From: Heterodera schachtii
Taxonomy: Eukaryota; Nematoda; Chromadorea; Rhabditida; Heteroderidae
Assembly: GCA_023374025.1 (NCBI GenBank)
Contig: SIJG01000114.1
Span: 32,322-96,321 of the forward strand
Length of the DNA: 64,000 nucleotides
Direction: 5' to 3'
In this document: one piece after another, positions 32,001 through 44,700 of the stretch
Layout of the letters: each line of letters opens with the position of its first letter
Numbering within the stretch: position 1 is the stretch's first letter
The notes under the pieces: generated by a model
What the model saw: the letters and a program-made list of their open reading frames with translations, nothing else
What the model was told of the DNA's origin: nothing
The model's database searches: none
Program-made: the position numbers and the translations under genes

Positions 32001-35000
32001 GTAGGGAATTTTAACTAATTATTATCTAAAAATAATTTATTATTATGGTATGAAAAGTTACATAGGTATTTTAGTTTATTTTAGTTTAGTTTATAAGTTA
32101 AATTCTCTAATTTTGTGGGTTTAATATTATCTTTTTTTAATTTTTTCTTTCTCTCATTTCATTTTATATTTTAGAATTAAATTTTAATATTTTTTCTTTT
32201 TTATATAGATTATGTTTTGATCTTAGCAATTAATACAATATAATTCTAATATTTAAAGTTTTTTATTTATTTATTTTTTTAATCTAATACACATCTCTTA
32301 TCTCTTGGCTTTGACCTGAGCTATAACTGGGCTGTCCGACTGAATTTCACTTTTATTTTTAATAATTTTTTTTCAAATTAATATTACTCGTTATGGTTGC
32401 TTAATTTCTTGGTTATTGTATTATGTATTAATTTTTTATTTAAACAATCTCGAATCAGTGTTCCTAGTTCTTGCGATTTAATTGCTTCCATGGTTTTACT
32501 CTTTAAAAAATGAATAAACTTCTATTTTTTTTATTACAATACATTAGACATAAAAGTCTTAATAATACAAGTTTACTCATGTCTGTTTCTTCATTTTTAT
32601 TTATAATTTAAAATTATTAACTAATTTAAATTCTTTTTTGACGTTTAAAATTTTTTATTTTTGTATTAATTTATCTTTTAAAAAACAGCCAAATAAATTA
32701 AGGAAGTTGAATTTTTCAAATTATTATCCATTTTAATTAGTTTTTTATGTTTATTGATAGTTTTACTTATTTCTTAAACTTAACAATTTTTTGAAATTTT
32801 GCAGAATAATAGAAAAACACTTAGGCCAATCAAAAATATCAAAATTTAAAATTTGTTTCAGTTTAGGCGAAGTTATGAATAATTTAATTTTCTATCAATT
32901 CCATTTATTGGTTTTTTGACTAATGCCCCAGTAATGTCTCTAATTGTCTGTTCTCTTGCCCTCCTTTCTCTTATTTTCCCACACTCTCTTGTCCCGTCTC
33001 TCTTTTACCGTATCTCTCCCTAATTTGTTAATTCTTTCCCTTTTTATTGGCTGTCGCCGTTGAATTTGCTTCTTTTATCACACATTCTTCCATTAAATGG
33101 CAAATATATTTAATTATTGGTTAACTTAATTTTTGAAATTTTCTTAATGTATTCAAAGTTTAAATTTTTATTTTTATTATGCAAATATACAAAAAAAAAA
33201 AAACAGTTTATTTTCTAACTTTTATAAAATCTTTTTCATTTAGTGTTTTATTGAACACATTATGAAGATTATTTTAAAGTGTCAGTGAAAAAGATGTTTT
33301 TATTGTTTAAAAATCTTGCTTTTAATTAATTTGCTAAAATAAAAATTATTTTTCTTAATAAATAATCTAATTTTTATATGAAAAATGATAATAATTTTCT
33401 TTAAAATATTGCACAGAGATAATTTTTTTATTATGCCTAATTCGTTATTAATTTTTTTTTATCTTTGGCTGGAAAAATATTAAATATTTTTTTATTTATC
33501 TTTTTTACAAGAAACCACTTTGATTAAAAAGATTGTCTTTGATTAAAATTTAAATAAAAAAAAAAGATTGTTTTACTCATTTTGGCATTTCTTGCAAGTT
33601 TATTTAAAAAATGAATAATTTGGCGTATTCGGTTTTTTTAGTATTGCATTTAAAAAAATTGTATTAGATGTTCAAATTTTGATTATTTAAATTCTCAACT
33701 TCTCAGATAATTAAATAAAATAATTTTTAATTTGTTGTTCATACATATATATATGTGACGAATATTTTTTAATTCTTAAAAGATTGTGTAATTATTTTCA
33801 TTATAGAAAATGTGTTGAAATTTTAAGAGTGAAAAGATATGGGAACAAACTTACAACAAGTCAATTACAGAATATTCATTTTTTACGGGGTTTGTTAATT
33901 TTTCAATTTAAATATGAAGTTTTGAAGCACCAATAAGTTCATGAAATCATAATTTTACCGTAATATTTTTGTGTAGAAATGGACTCGGTGGTGCCGAAAG
34001 GGCTAGGGATATTTGTCGATTGTCTCACATGGAACATCATATTTGCTTTATGAAAAATTATTATTTTTACTACGAAATTTTAATATTCGTCTTTTATTGA
34101 TTTTCTATATTAAATATTAGTAAACAGTGCAAAAAGTTTTTTGAAATTTGAATTTTTGTTTATTTCATTTTCTTGTCCAGTTGCTACATAATTTTGACGC
34201 CGGATATTTATGCCTATATATGATTATTCTTTTTAAAAACTTTTTACCACATTTTCAGTTCGCTGGATTAATTTGATGAATATCAATATTTTCAAGTATT
34301 TTATTTAATCAATAAATTTTCCAAATTTCAGTGTAAGAAGAAAAATTTTCTTTTAGTAAATTATAAAAATTTTTTACTTTGTAGTAAATTAATTGAATAT
34401 TTTCTCCATTGTTTCAATTTTGATTACATGTTATTCTTTATTTTCAATTGTTTTTTGTTTTTATATTTTTTTATTAATTCATTCTCTCGGTTCCAACAAT
34501 AATTTTCTATGCGATATATTCTTTTGGCTTTTGATTATTTTGTTGTTTGTTCAAATAAATTGAAAATAAGAATATTGTTATATAAATTCATTTACTATAT
34601 ATTGTTTCATCTTTTTGTGTATTGATAAGATATTTTGGAAATTAAGACTTAGAGGAATTATTTTGGGAGAAGGTTAATTATAAAAAAAAATTAGTCGAAT
34701 TTTTTGATTATCTTTTTTATTAGATAAATTTCTTTGTAGAATTAAAAAAATATATATTTTTCACTTCAAAAGAAAACAGCTCACTTTCTTTATTCAAATT
34801 TATTTTATAAATTTTATATTTTGATAGAATAAATTTTTTGTTTTTGTTTCTTTATCTTTATATCTAATGTTATAAATTTTATGGATTAACATAATTTTCT
34901 GCGCATATGCTATGAGAAAGCAGCTCAAAAATGGCATTTCTAAGTATTAAAAGATTAATGTATTTTTAATTGTTTGTTTTAAGTTTTATTTGACAAATTG

Positions 35001-35952
35001 CTCTCTATTAAAATAAGTTTCTTATTTAATTGGTTTTATTTTTTAATAATTAATTTTTTAAGTGTCTGTGAATTATTCGATGACTTAATTTATATTTTCA
35101 ATTCAAATATATGATTATCTTTTTTAAATCTTTGTATTCTTTATAATCGCATTATTTTAACATGAAAAGGAATTAAATTATTTGAAATTTTATGAAATTA
35201 CTAAAAAAAAAACAATTTTATCTTCTAATTTTTCTTTTCTGCATACACCAAATTTTCATTAACCTGTTGATAGGTTATTTTTTGTTTGATTATTATTAAT
35301 TTAAATATAGTTTTATTATATAATTTTAGTGTTTAATTTTTTCATTAATATCTGACTAAAGTTTAATTGAATATTATTTTTTTATAATATTTAATTATGC
35401 ATTTTATTGGATAGGAAATTAAAAACAATCAATTATTTTTTGTCAATGGGATATATTTATTTTTTTAAATTCAAAAGTAATATATTTCCAAAATATTTTA
35501 TTCTATCACTTTTACTGTCCATCCTTGTTAATCGCCAGTCGTATAATGGATGTAATTGTAATAGTTTCTAAATTTTGTTTCTATAAATTAACATGGACAT
35601 TTATGTAGTATTTTTATCGTATTAAAAAATGATGGTAAAAAATATTTGATTATGTTTTTTTTTGTCTTACATATTGTCCACTGATTATGTGTTAATTTTA
35701 GGTGGAAAATTGTGCGTTTCGAAATTTTTTCGTTCATTTGCATTTATTAAAAATTAAAAATATTAAATATAAAACATTTTTACGCTTGTGCACCTAATCT
35801 TTTGAAATTTGTAAATTTTTTTTCAAATATTGTATATCTAATTTTTATTTCATATTTATAATGCGTAAATTTACGTTTCTTTTTAATATTTTGAAAAATT
35901 ATACAATTCTTTTTATATTTTTCAATTTTATTTAATCTTTGCATTATTACTT
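29033..35952. other. Gene-free, T-rich long-period repeat domain (second block)
   Basis: No credible ORF. Contains copies of repeat blocks at 29185-29600 (also 51570-51985 and 59385-59575), 30395-30560 (also 14690-14860), 32925-33175, 34160-34215 (also 57200-57255) and 34430-34580 (inverted at 63430-63580). A 30-bp unit is duplicated in tandem at 30529-30588. A decayed hairpin module (GGTGGTGCCGAAAGG) lies at 33987. Confidence 0.7.
30529..30588. repeat. Perfect tandem duplication of a 30-bp unit
   Basis: Two identical copies of ATTTTGATTAATTTACC followed by TTTACTTTGTAAA. Confidence 0.9.
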
Positions 35953-36828
35953 AGGGTGTAACATAAGTTTTGCACAACTTTTTTTTAAAGGAGTTTTTTT
36001 ATATTAATTCAACAAACCAAAAGCATGATTCGAAATAATCGCTAGTTTAATGTGTTGCCATTTTTCAGGCAAGAGGTAAATCCCAACGGAAAAGTACCTA
36101 AGGAGTTAAAGTTAATAAAGTAAAAATGGTCATTTTCGGGGTAGGTATTTTTGATGGCTAATTTAAGGAAAATGAAACAAGATACAGAGACTGAGAAAAC
36201 ATGAGTAAATAGAGCAAAGTTAGCATTATATAAATATGATAAGAAAATTTTTTATTCCTAATAATGAATTATTGGGGGGCCGAGTCTGAAAGTGGTCTCC
36301 AAAAACAGCATTTTCCAAGACCACCAAGTAACAAAATGTTTTAAAAGTGATGTTGCAAATTCCAAATTTAATTTAAACTGGGTAAATCGACCACTCTGAG
36401 TCCGAATATGGCCTTAGATTTCGTCTCTGGGTTCTAAACAAACCTGTACAGCTCCAACTTAATGCATGGTGTTGGAGCAGTACAAGCTCAGGTTGAAAAG
36501 ATAGGTCGGATTTAAGGCCATATTCGGATTCTACTGGTCTGAATTGTACAGAGCTTTCATTATGACCATAAAAAATTCGAGAAAAATTAATGGGAAAATT
36601 TCCAAATTTGGGATGGTCGGGGAAAAAGGCTGAAAAAATCGATCAAGCAAATAAAAAGTGAAATGATGGATGAAATGAAAGAGGACAATGTCAAATAAAA
36701 TAAAAAAAGAATTAATTAAAATATGTGCAGAAATTACGGATTTAGGAATTTTTGAATTTGGCAGAAAAAATTTGTGCGGAAACTTATACTTTTTTTTACC
36801 TTTGAACGGGGTGTTTTGTTACACCCTT
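35953..36828. mobile_element. TIR element, about 0.88 kb, non-autonomous
   Basis: Ends AGGGTGTAACA and TGTTACACCCT are 11-bp inverted repeats. Next to them a second pair, ATAAGTTTTGCACA and TGTGCGGAAACTTAT, is also inverted. No coding capacity. An internal palindrome pairs 36401-36421 with 36508-36528. 8-bp flanks (TTATTACT, GTAATTCT) match at only 5 positions, so a target duplication is doubtful. A second, interrupted copy lies at about 1565-2690. Confidence 0.7.
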
Positions 36829-36999
36829 GTAATTCTATTAGTATAAATTTTCTTTTTTTAAAATTCTCAACTGGAAAATCAAAGTTTTAAAGTTTTCTTG
36901 AAAATTCCCACTTTCTTGTAAAACTCGCAGGAAAAATGACTAAAAGCGCATAGGAAATAAAATTGTAATTTTTGCTTTCTACAAAAAGAAGCATTCTTT

Positions 37000-37457
37000 C
37001 TGATAGAATTTTTTATGGGCTTTCCAATGAAACGAATCATTAGACGGAATTAAATTTGCTGCCAGAATTCTTTTGACTTTATGTGCCACACCCCATTTTT
37101 AGTGGTCATAAATGTTGTCCCATTAAATTTAACGAAGAAAAAATCAATATTTTATGGGTCATAAATTCTTAAAAATTCATGCTAACAAAACTTTTGATGC
37201 TGATCAAAAAAGTCTTTTACATCAACTTCATCAGATCACTCACTCCTTCATGGTGTCGGGAACCCTAAATGCTTTGAAAATCGGGGAAATTTTCAAAAAA
37301 ATTCTTTGGGGGTTGCTAAAAATTTTCTGCAAAAAAATGCGACAACACTTATGACCACCCAAAAATGTGGTGTGGCATATAAAGTCAAATAAAATTCTGG
37401 CACCAAACTTAAATTGTCGAATGATTGGTTTCATTGGAAAGCCCATAAAATTTTTTT
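37000..37457. mobile_element. Foldback element with ~115-bp arms
   Basis: Left arm 37008-37122 and right arm 37340-37457 are inverted copies sharing TTTATGGGCTTTCCAATGAA, GCCAGAATT, TTTGACTTTAT and GTGGTCATAA in order, roughly 80 percent alike by eye. The interior contains ATCAGATCACTCACTCC, which recurs at about 56727. Confidence 0.85.
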
Positions 37458-40400
37458 ATCTCTTTTCTATTTGCGCAAGTTTAATATACCATAACTTTTT
37501 GCAGAAGCATTCTAATTAAACATTCTTGGTATCATACGATAGCCCAACGAGTCATCCTATTAGTCTGCTAAATTTAATTGTGTTTCAAAAAAGCTATGCC
37601 CAAAAGTTTGGAAAACCAATTTTTTGAAATTTTCTGGCCATAAATTTTTTGAAAGACAATTTTTGAATTTTTGCATGATAATAGGGGATGATACTAAAGG
37701 CTATCGAATGTTTCCAAAAATGTTTAATTTGGATGTTGACCCCAAAACAATTGACGCCACTCTCCGTCACCTGGAAACATTCGAAAATACCTGGTCGACC
37801 TACCCCCTTTTCCATGTATGCCAAGCCTCAAAAATTTCTTATTTTATATTCACTCTAAAATAAAAATAATTTAAATCCATTTATTTTCTTAAAAAAATTC
37901 GATCGATTTAACAAATAATGCCACTAACATTAATTTATTCAATTCTTAAAGGCAATTTTTTAATCATTTTTATTTTTCCTTTTCAATTTTCGATAGTTTA
38001 AAGTAAATATTGAAAGATGCTGTAAATATAAAATTTTAAATTTTTTCCACTATTTTCTTTTTAATTTAATAAGATTTTTCTTATTTTCGAATTATAAATT
38101 TATTTAATAATTTTTTATTTTTCAATAAGCAACTATTACTACTTGTTAATTTTTATATAATATCAATTTTTAAACAATTCTAATTCTTTTTGATTATTAT
38201 TTCAATATTCTCGCAGTTGTCTTCCGTTTTTTTTTTTTTAGGATATGGGTTTGCCTTTTGTTGAATTTTTATATATGCATATCCAATTATATAAAAAGCC
38301 AAACTTTTTCAGAGCCAATGAAATCTATTATTAGTTATTTAAATTATTTTCTTTTAATTATTGGAATATTTTTGAAAAACAAATAAAAATAAATTTATTA
38401 AAATAACTGCTAAAAATATATTCAATTTTTTTATTTTAATTAATTTTTAAAATATCGCTCTTTGAATATTGAATGAATTGTTTTCTTTTTATTTTTTCAT
38501 CACATTTTTGAAAAGAATTCTAAAAAAATTTTATTAAACTATTTTTATCTTCCTATAATATTATTTAATTTATTTTTTGTTTGTTGGATGTTAAGTTGTG
38601 TTTTGGTTTTTATTTAGGGTTTTTCTGGTAAATTTTGTTAAAATAAAAAACGAAACTGATAATAAAATATAGTTTATATTTTAATAATTTTCCTTTAAAC
38701 AATAAGAATTGAATATGATTCAAATTATAATTAATTATGATGTTAATTAGAAGTTTTGAAATAAATTATATGTAAAGACAATTTGAGTTTGTTTTTTGTT
38801 TTTTTATTTTTATGTAAATTTTATTGTACCTCTTAAACAAATGAAAAAATGAGAAGTATTATAAATCAAATTGAAAATCTTTATGATTTTATTTTCTTGT
38901 TCATTAATTATTTTGTATAATTTGATTTATAATATTATGTAAAATTAAATTTACTTTTTAATTGACATTTATTGAATTTAATTTCAAAATTTCTTTGTGA
39001 ATTATATTTTATTTTAAAAGTGTATAAACAAAAAATATTGTGATCTCACAAAAAGATAAAATTTTCTGTTTACATTGCTCCTTTTCTATCATTATAAAAT
39101 TATATATACAAACTTCTTCACATAACTTAATTGTTTTCAAAATTCTTTTCTTGCCAGGGCATCTTGAATGATTGGAAAAAACTAATTAACTTTCCAAGAA
39201 AATAAGATAAACATTATTTTGGAGTCAAAAAATAATAAAATAAATCGGACAAAAGGTATAAATATTAATTTTACGGCATTGATCAATTTAAACAAATTAT
39301 TTATTATTGTATTAACTCATTTAATTTGAGAAAATTTTAATTTTAGGTTTGAAAATGGAAAACAAAAATTATTTTTTCTGTTATAATTATTTTTTCAGTG
39401 TTTTTTTTTTGCATAAAATGATTGTATTTTAAATTTATTATAATTATTTTTTGCTTAACTTAATTAGTTGTTTTTTGTTTTTATTATTTTTATATTAATT
39501 TTTCCTAAGAAATAGTGAAAACTTGTTCACCTGGGTTTTGGGGTTATTGTTCACTTTTTTGATACTAATAATGTCCTTAGCCGTAACCCGAATTTAGATT
39601 TACGAATTTTGGTAATAAGAATTTGTTATAAAGATGTCAGATTCGTGATCAAAGAACAAAAAACTCCGGGGAATATTTTTTAAACGAATAGGCATCCCGT
39701 TACAAAATAATTTGCAAACAAAAAGGGTCCCTTTCCTTTTTTTGTTTGCTGTGCCATTAACTTTTTGCAAAATGTTCTCATTAGAAGATTTAGTATGTTT
39801 TTCCTTCACATAACTTTTCATCATATATTTAATTTTAAAAATATCAGTTAATGAGAAGATTTTTTAAATTTTATTCTGTTATTTTATTTTCTTTATTAAC
39901 CTTGATCCGGTCAATTTCTGTTCAGTTTCTCTTCTCATTTTTTTTTTGGAATTGACTTTTAATTTTTTTATTTCTCTGTTAGAAATAATCAAATTGTGTT
40001 TCTAAATGTATTTAATTCTTATTTTTCATTGAAATAAGTAACGACGCATTTGTATAAGTTTTACGTTGTAATCGAAGAAATTAAAATAATTTTATAATAG
40101 TTATAAATTATAATTGGGAAATTAGGATTGGGGGACTGAAAATTAGACATTAAAAATTGATAGTAAAATATATTATTTATATATAAACTATGTTGCAATT
40201 TTATCATGTTATTAATGATAAAATTAATAATTTGTTACATAAGAAATTAATCCAATATTAAAAAGTTTATAAATATTTTTAAATTCAACAAATTTAAAAT
40301 AGAATTTTGACATAAAAATATTTATTTTGATTTTTAAAATATGGTATAATTTAAATTAAATCTTTTAATTTTATTACACAAAATAAGGTTTTTTTATTGT

Positions 40401-40502
40401 AGGTTTTACGAGTGTTATTTTTCAAATTCAAATATTTTACAAGTTGTCATTTTTTTGAATCTCGTAAATAAAAAATTATATGTTCTTAGGAATTGTTTAA
40501 CC
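37458..40502. other. Repeat-rich AT DNA, no gene
   Basis: 37480-37850 holds relics of the TATCATTCGA family and a block (CCCTTTTCCATGTATGCC) shared with 6745-6765. The rest is T-rich without recognised structure. Confidence 0.55.
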
Positions 40503-41243
40503 TAGGGTTGCTCCCCGACCCCTCGGGGGGCAAAATGTCGGGGGCCGGGGACCTCGGGGGGCGACATGTCGGGGGTCGGGGCGGGGAGGAGCTCAATTGT
40601 CGGGGGTAGGGGACCCCGATCGGGGAATGACCAAATTTTTAAACCCAAAAAAATACCATTTTTTCTTTTTAAATGCTCGTAAATCTTCTTTTTTTTTCAC
40701 TTAATCATCTGATTTCGTTAGCGCCAGTAAGAATGAGTCCAAACTGGCCTTTAAACCAAGGGCTTCCATTTGTATTTTGGGGTAGCGACTAAAATTATTC
40801 TGATTTTCTTAAATATACTTATAATTTTGAAATTTTATTGCATAATATCAAGAAATTTTAAAGTCTGACGCAAAATTTTTTTAATCTTTTGATCCCAAAT
40901 GTTTGAAAAAATGTTGCAAAATGTTCATATTTTGATACTAACATTTTATTTTTCGGACTTGTTAATTAGAGCCCGTCGGTATCGGCTCCCGCGAGGTTTT
41001 TACGGGATTCCCGTTCGGGACTCCCGTCCCGGAAAATTTTGAACTCCCGATCCCTCTCCAGCTCCCAGAAAATTTACCCAAAAAACGTGAGTAAAATGCA
41101 CTGGTATGAATTGAATTTTTTTTTGACAAAATTAATAATCTTTTATTGAAATCTGTTAAATATATAGCCAAAATTTCAAAAACTCGAAATTGATTTTTTT
41201 GCGGCGCTTTTTCCAAAAAACTTTTGGGGAACAAAGGGGGACC

Positions 41244-41265
41244 GGCGGTGCCGACAGGCGCCGCC
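41244..41265. repeat. GC hairpin module copy 5
   Basis: Arm GGCGGTGCC, loop GACA, arm GGCGCCGCC. Confidence 0.85.
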
Positions 41266-41376
41266 AAGAAAAAATTTGTAAATTTAATGCGATTTGTTAA
41301 CTGATTTGTCCACAAAAATGACCAAATTTTGCGATTTTGAGCAAATTTCTAAGAAAATAAAGGATTTTTATGGTCC

Positions 41377-41398
41377 GGTGGTGCCGATAGGCGCCGCC
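41377..41398. repeat. GC hairpin module copy 6
   Basis: Arm GGTGGTGCC, loop GATA, arm GGCGCCGCC. The two changed positions still pair as T-G wobbles. Confidence 0.85.
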
Positions 41399-41754
41399 GG
41401 GGGAAAAATTAAGAATTTTGACCATATTTTCATTAAAAAATTCTTTATTTTGCCGTTTTTCTCAAAAAACCACAAAAAGAGGCTAAAGCCTCAGACCTGC
41501 TAACCCTGCTTAAAATCGTTAATTTTCTTAAAAAATAAACAGGCTCAAAAAATTGCAAATATTGGTCATTTTAGTTTTTTAAAACTCTCGGAGTCCCCAA
41601 TCACCAGAAATAGTGTCGGGGAGTCGGGGGGCAAAAAGTCGGGGGCCGGGGACCTCGGGGAGCGACATGTCGGGGGTCGGGGCGGGGAATAGGCCCAAAA
41701 AAGTCGGGGATCGGGGTCGGGGACCGGGGAGCTCGGGGACGGGGAGCAACCTTT

Positions 41755-44700
41755 GAAAATTATATTCTTTGAGTTATTTAATAATTTATTGCTTTTTTAA
41801 AATATTTTTTATGCGTTCATTAATTCATTCAAAAGATTTAGGTTCGATTTTTTTAATAATATTTAGATTTTATTTATTTAAATTAACGTAACGGTTTTCG
41901 CAAAATTTGGAAATTTTTTGGTGAAAATTCGTTAATTTAGGCCAATTTTATTCATTAAACAAAGAATTGGGTATGATTTATATCTTTATACAGTTTATAT
42001 ATTTTTTAATTTTCTTTTATAAATTGTTGAATTATTTTTTAAATTTAATTATTTAAAAAATTTTAATAGATTATTTTTTCTATAAATATTAATTAATTTA
42101 TTGCATTTTTCCTAATTTGTTTACATAATAATTTTTTTGAAATTTTATTTTTTACTGGTTAAGGTAATATTGCAAAAACAGTCCAATTGCTGCTGCAACT
42201 TATATACTAATTTATAATAAAAATTTTCTATACCTTTTAAAAATAATTTTTATTTTAAATAATCTAGAAATATAAATTTTTTTTCTAAACTTTTTTAACT
42301 GAACGAAATAATATTTTATTTTTTTTTGACATTTCAACTCAGTTTGATAAGAAAAGCATTGAAGATACTTTTTAATAAGTTTCTGATTTTATTTTAATTT
42401 GAAAAGATGAGATATTTTTTAGAGAAATTATTAGATAATAAAAAATGTATTGCACGAATTGTATTGAATTTATTAAAAATTTATTTGTAAAATTTTTGAT
42501 TTTTTTTTCGTATATATCTTACCAAGAATACATCCACAAAATAAGTTGGAGAAAAATTGTAAAGATTTTGACACCAATTAAAATTGTCTTATTTTGGCGT
42601 ATACACTTGTTAAATTGCAGATTATTCTTTTTATTTTTTTAAGTTAGAATTATTTATAAGGGCTATTTTTTAATATTTTAATTTGTTTAATAATTTCTGG
42701 CATTATTTATTAATAGATTAACTCTCTATAAAAGTTTTTTTCCAATAATGTATTTTTCTCTACAAAATATGTTAAAATGATTTTTATTTTGATTAAAGTT
42801 TTTTAAATATTACTTTATGTTGCTGTTTAAAAATAAAATGTGCATTGTTTACATTTTAATTTTACAAAAATTGGAAAATAGTAGGCCATCAAAGGCGTCG
42901 TGGGTTTTTAAAAATAAATGCTTCTTTATGATCAAGGCTATTTAAATTAAGCAAAATGTTATTTGGACTTCTATCAATCTCATTGCCTGTCCTAATCATG
43001 TAATTGGCCCGACTTTGCTTTATTCCAACGGTTTTAGTGGATTATGATAATTTAATATTTTTTATTGTATTGGTTTTTTAAAATAATTATTCCTTTATTT
43101 TATATATGTTTTAACTTTCTATTTGTTAAAAAATATTTAAAAAAAATATTAATTTCTTAAATTAGGTTTTTTATGCCACACAGAACCGTTATGGTTAATT
43201 GTTAATTTAGAGCTTATCTTATCATTTATCAATTTGTATTTTATTAATATATGAGTTCACCACATTTTAAGCACACTCAACTTTATTTGAATTTCATTTT
43301 CTTTTTATCTCAAATATGTATTTTATTTAATAGGAGAAATAAAAATAATTATTGCTGTCGCCGTGAATTTACTTCTTTTATCACACAGCCTTAGATTTAA
43401 TTACAAAATATTTTCGATGGGTTAATTTTAATTTTTGAAATTCTCTTGAATTTATTAAAGTTTAAAATTTCTCTTGAAAATTTTAATTTTAAATTATGTA
43501 AATTTGCCTCATCTCTAAATTTTTTCTTGTAAAATTTATTAAGGCATTGCAGTAAATTTAAAATAGTCATTCTTAAATATATTTTTTTTCATTTAAATAT
43601 TTCATTTATTTTCTATAATAAATATTTTCATATTTTCAGTTTATTTTTATTTAATATTTATTTTTGTAATTTTTATTTTTTGAACTGTCATATTCATAAA
43701 AACCTAAATAAATATTTTTATGTTTGAATATTACATAGTCAAATTATACTTTTATCAGCTAACAAATTTTGTAATTTCTCATTGTTTCTAAACATACTCG
43801 ATGCAAAAGTTTTTTAATTTATAATTAAAAAAATTTTAATGTAAGAATTCTAATTAAAGAAATTAATGTAAGATAAATACCTTTTTAATTTTTTTTAGAT
43901 TATCTTTATGATTTACAAAAAATAAATAATCAACTTTCAGGTGATTTTTGAAAAATATTCACCTATACTATCTTCTTTCAAATAATTATGTAATTCTTGA
44001 ATTAATTTATCATAGGAAATGGAGATGACTTAATTATTTTAATATAAATTTCTATTGTCTGATCCGTTAGGTTATATTTTTATTTATTTGAATTGTTTTT
44101 TGTTTTTGTTTTTTTTACATTCTCGGTATTAACCCATTGTAGTTCTATACAGTCGATGAATTTTTGATTATTTTATTTATTTGCTAAAATTAAACTTAAT
44201 TAATCATACTGTAAATATTAATTCATGTTTTTGTTAAACCTTTTTTTGTATTGATAAGAAAATTTACAAATTAAAAATTGAACGAATTATTTAGAGATTT
44301 TAATTTTAAAATGTTCTATTAATATTTAGATAAAAGTTAATTTCCATATATATATATATTCTTAATTTTTTTTTCTCAAATGTTATCTTTGTTTATGCTA
44401 TTAATAATAATAATAATTTTATTTTCAATTAATAATTTTTTTATTTTCCAACATGATGTTCAATAAATATTAAAGAATTCTAAGCGTTCTCTAGCAGTAT
44501 CAAAATTAAAAATCTCGTCGATATGGTCATAAGAATTAATAAAAGGTTTCTGGAGATTTTTGTTGATAAAGTTTAAACTTTTTGATGATTTTTTTAGTAA
44601 AGTCAGAACACAAAGCCTTCATTGCTTATAATATTTATTTATTGCTTTTAAATTTTCTACATTTCTTTATATTAAAATAATAAAATAAGAGAAAATGTTT

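Larger units (their letters stand above)
40503..41754. mobile_element. GC-rich foldback element with GGGG-word arms and two hairpins
   Basis: Left end TAGGGTTGCTCCCCGACC and right end GGGGAGCAACC are inverted. Both arms are arrays of TCGGGG/CCGGGGACC words with shared phrases (GGGGACCTCGGGG, GCGACATGTCGGGGGTC). The centre has a second word array (GGGACTCCCGTCCCGG, 40975-41065) and the two-hairpin module (41244, 41377). No transposase. No clear target duplication, so probably older than the 10.7-kb element. Confidence 0.8.
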
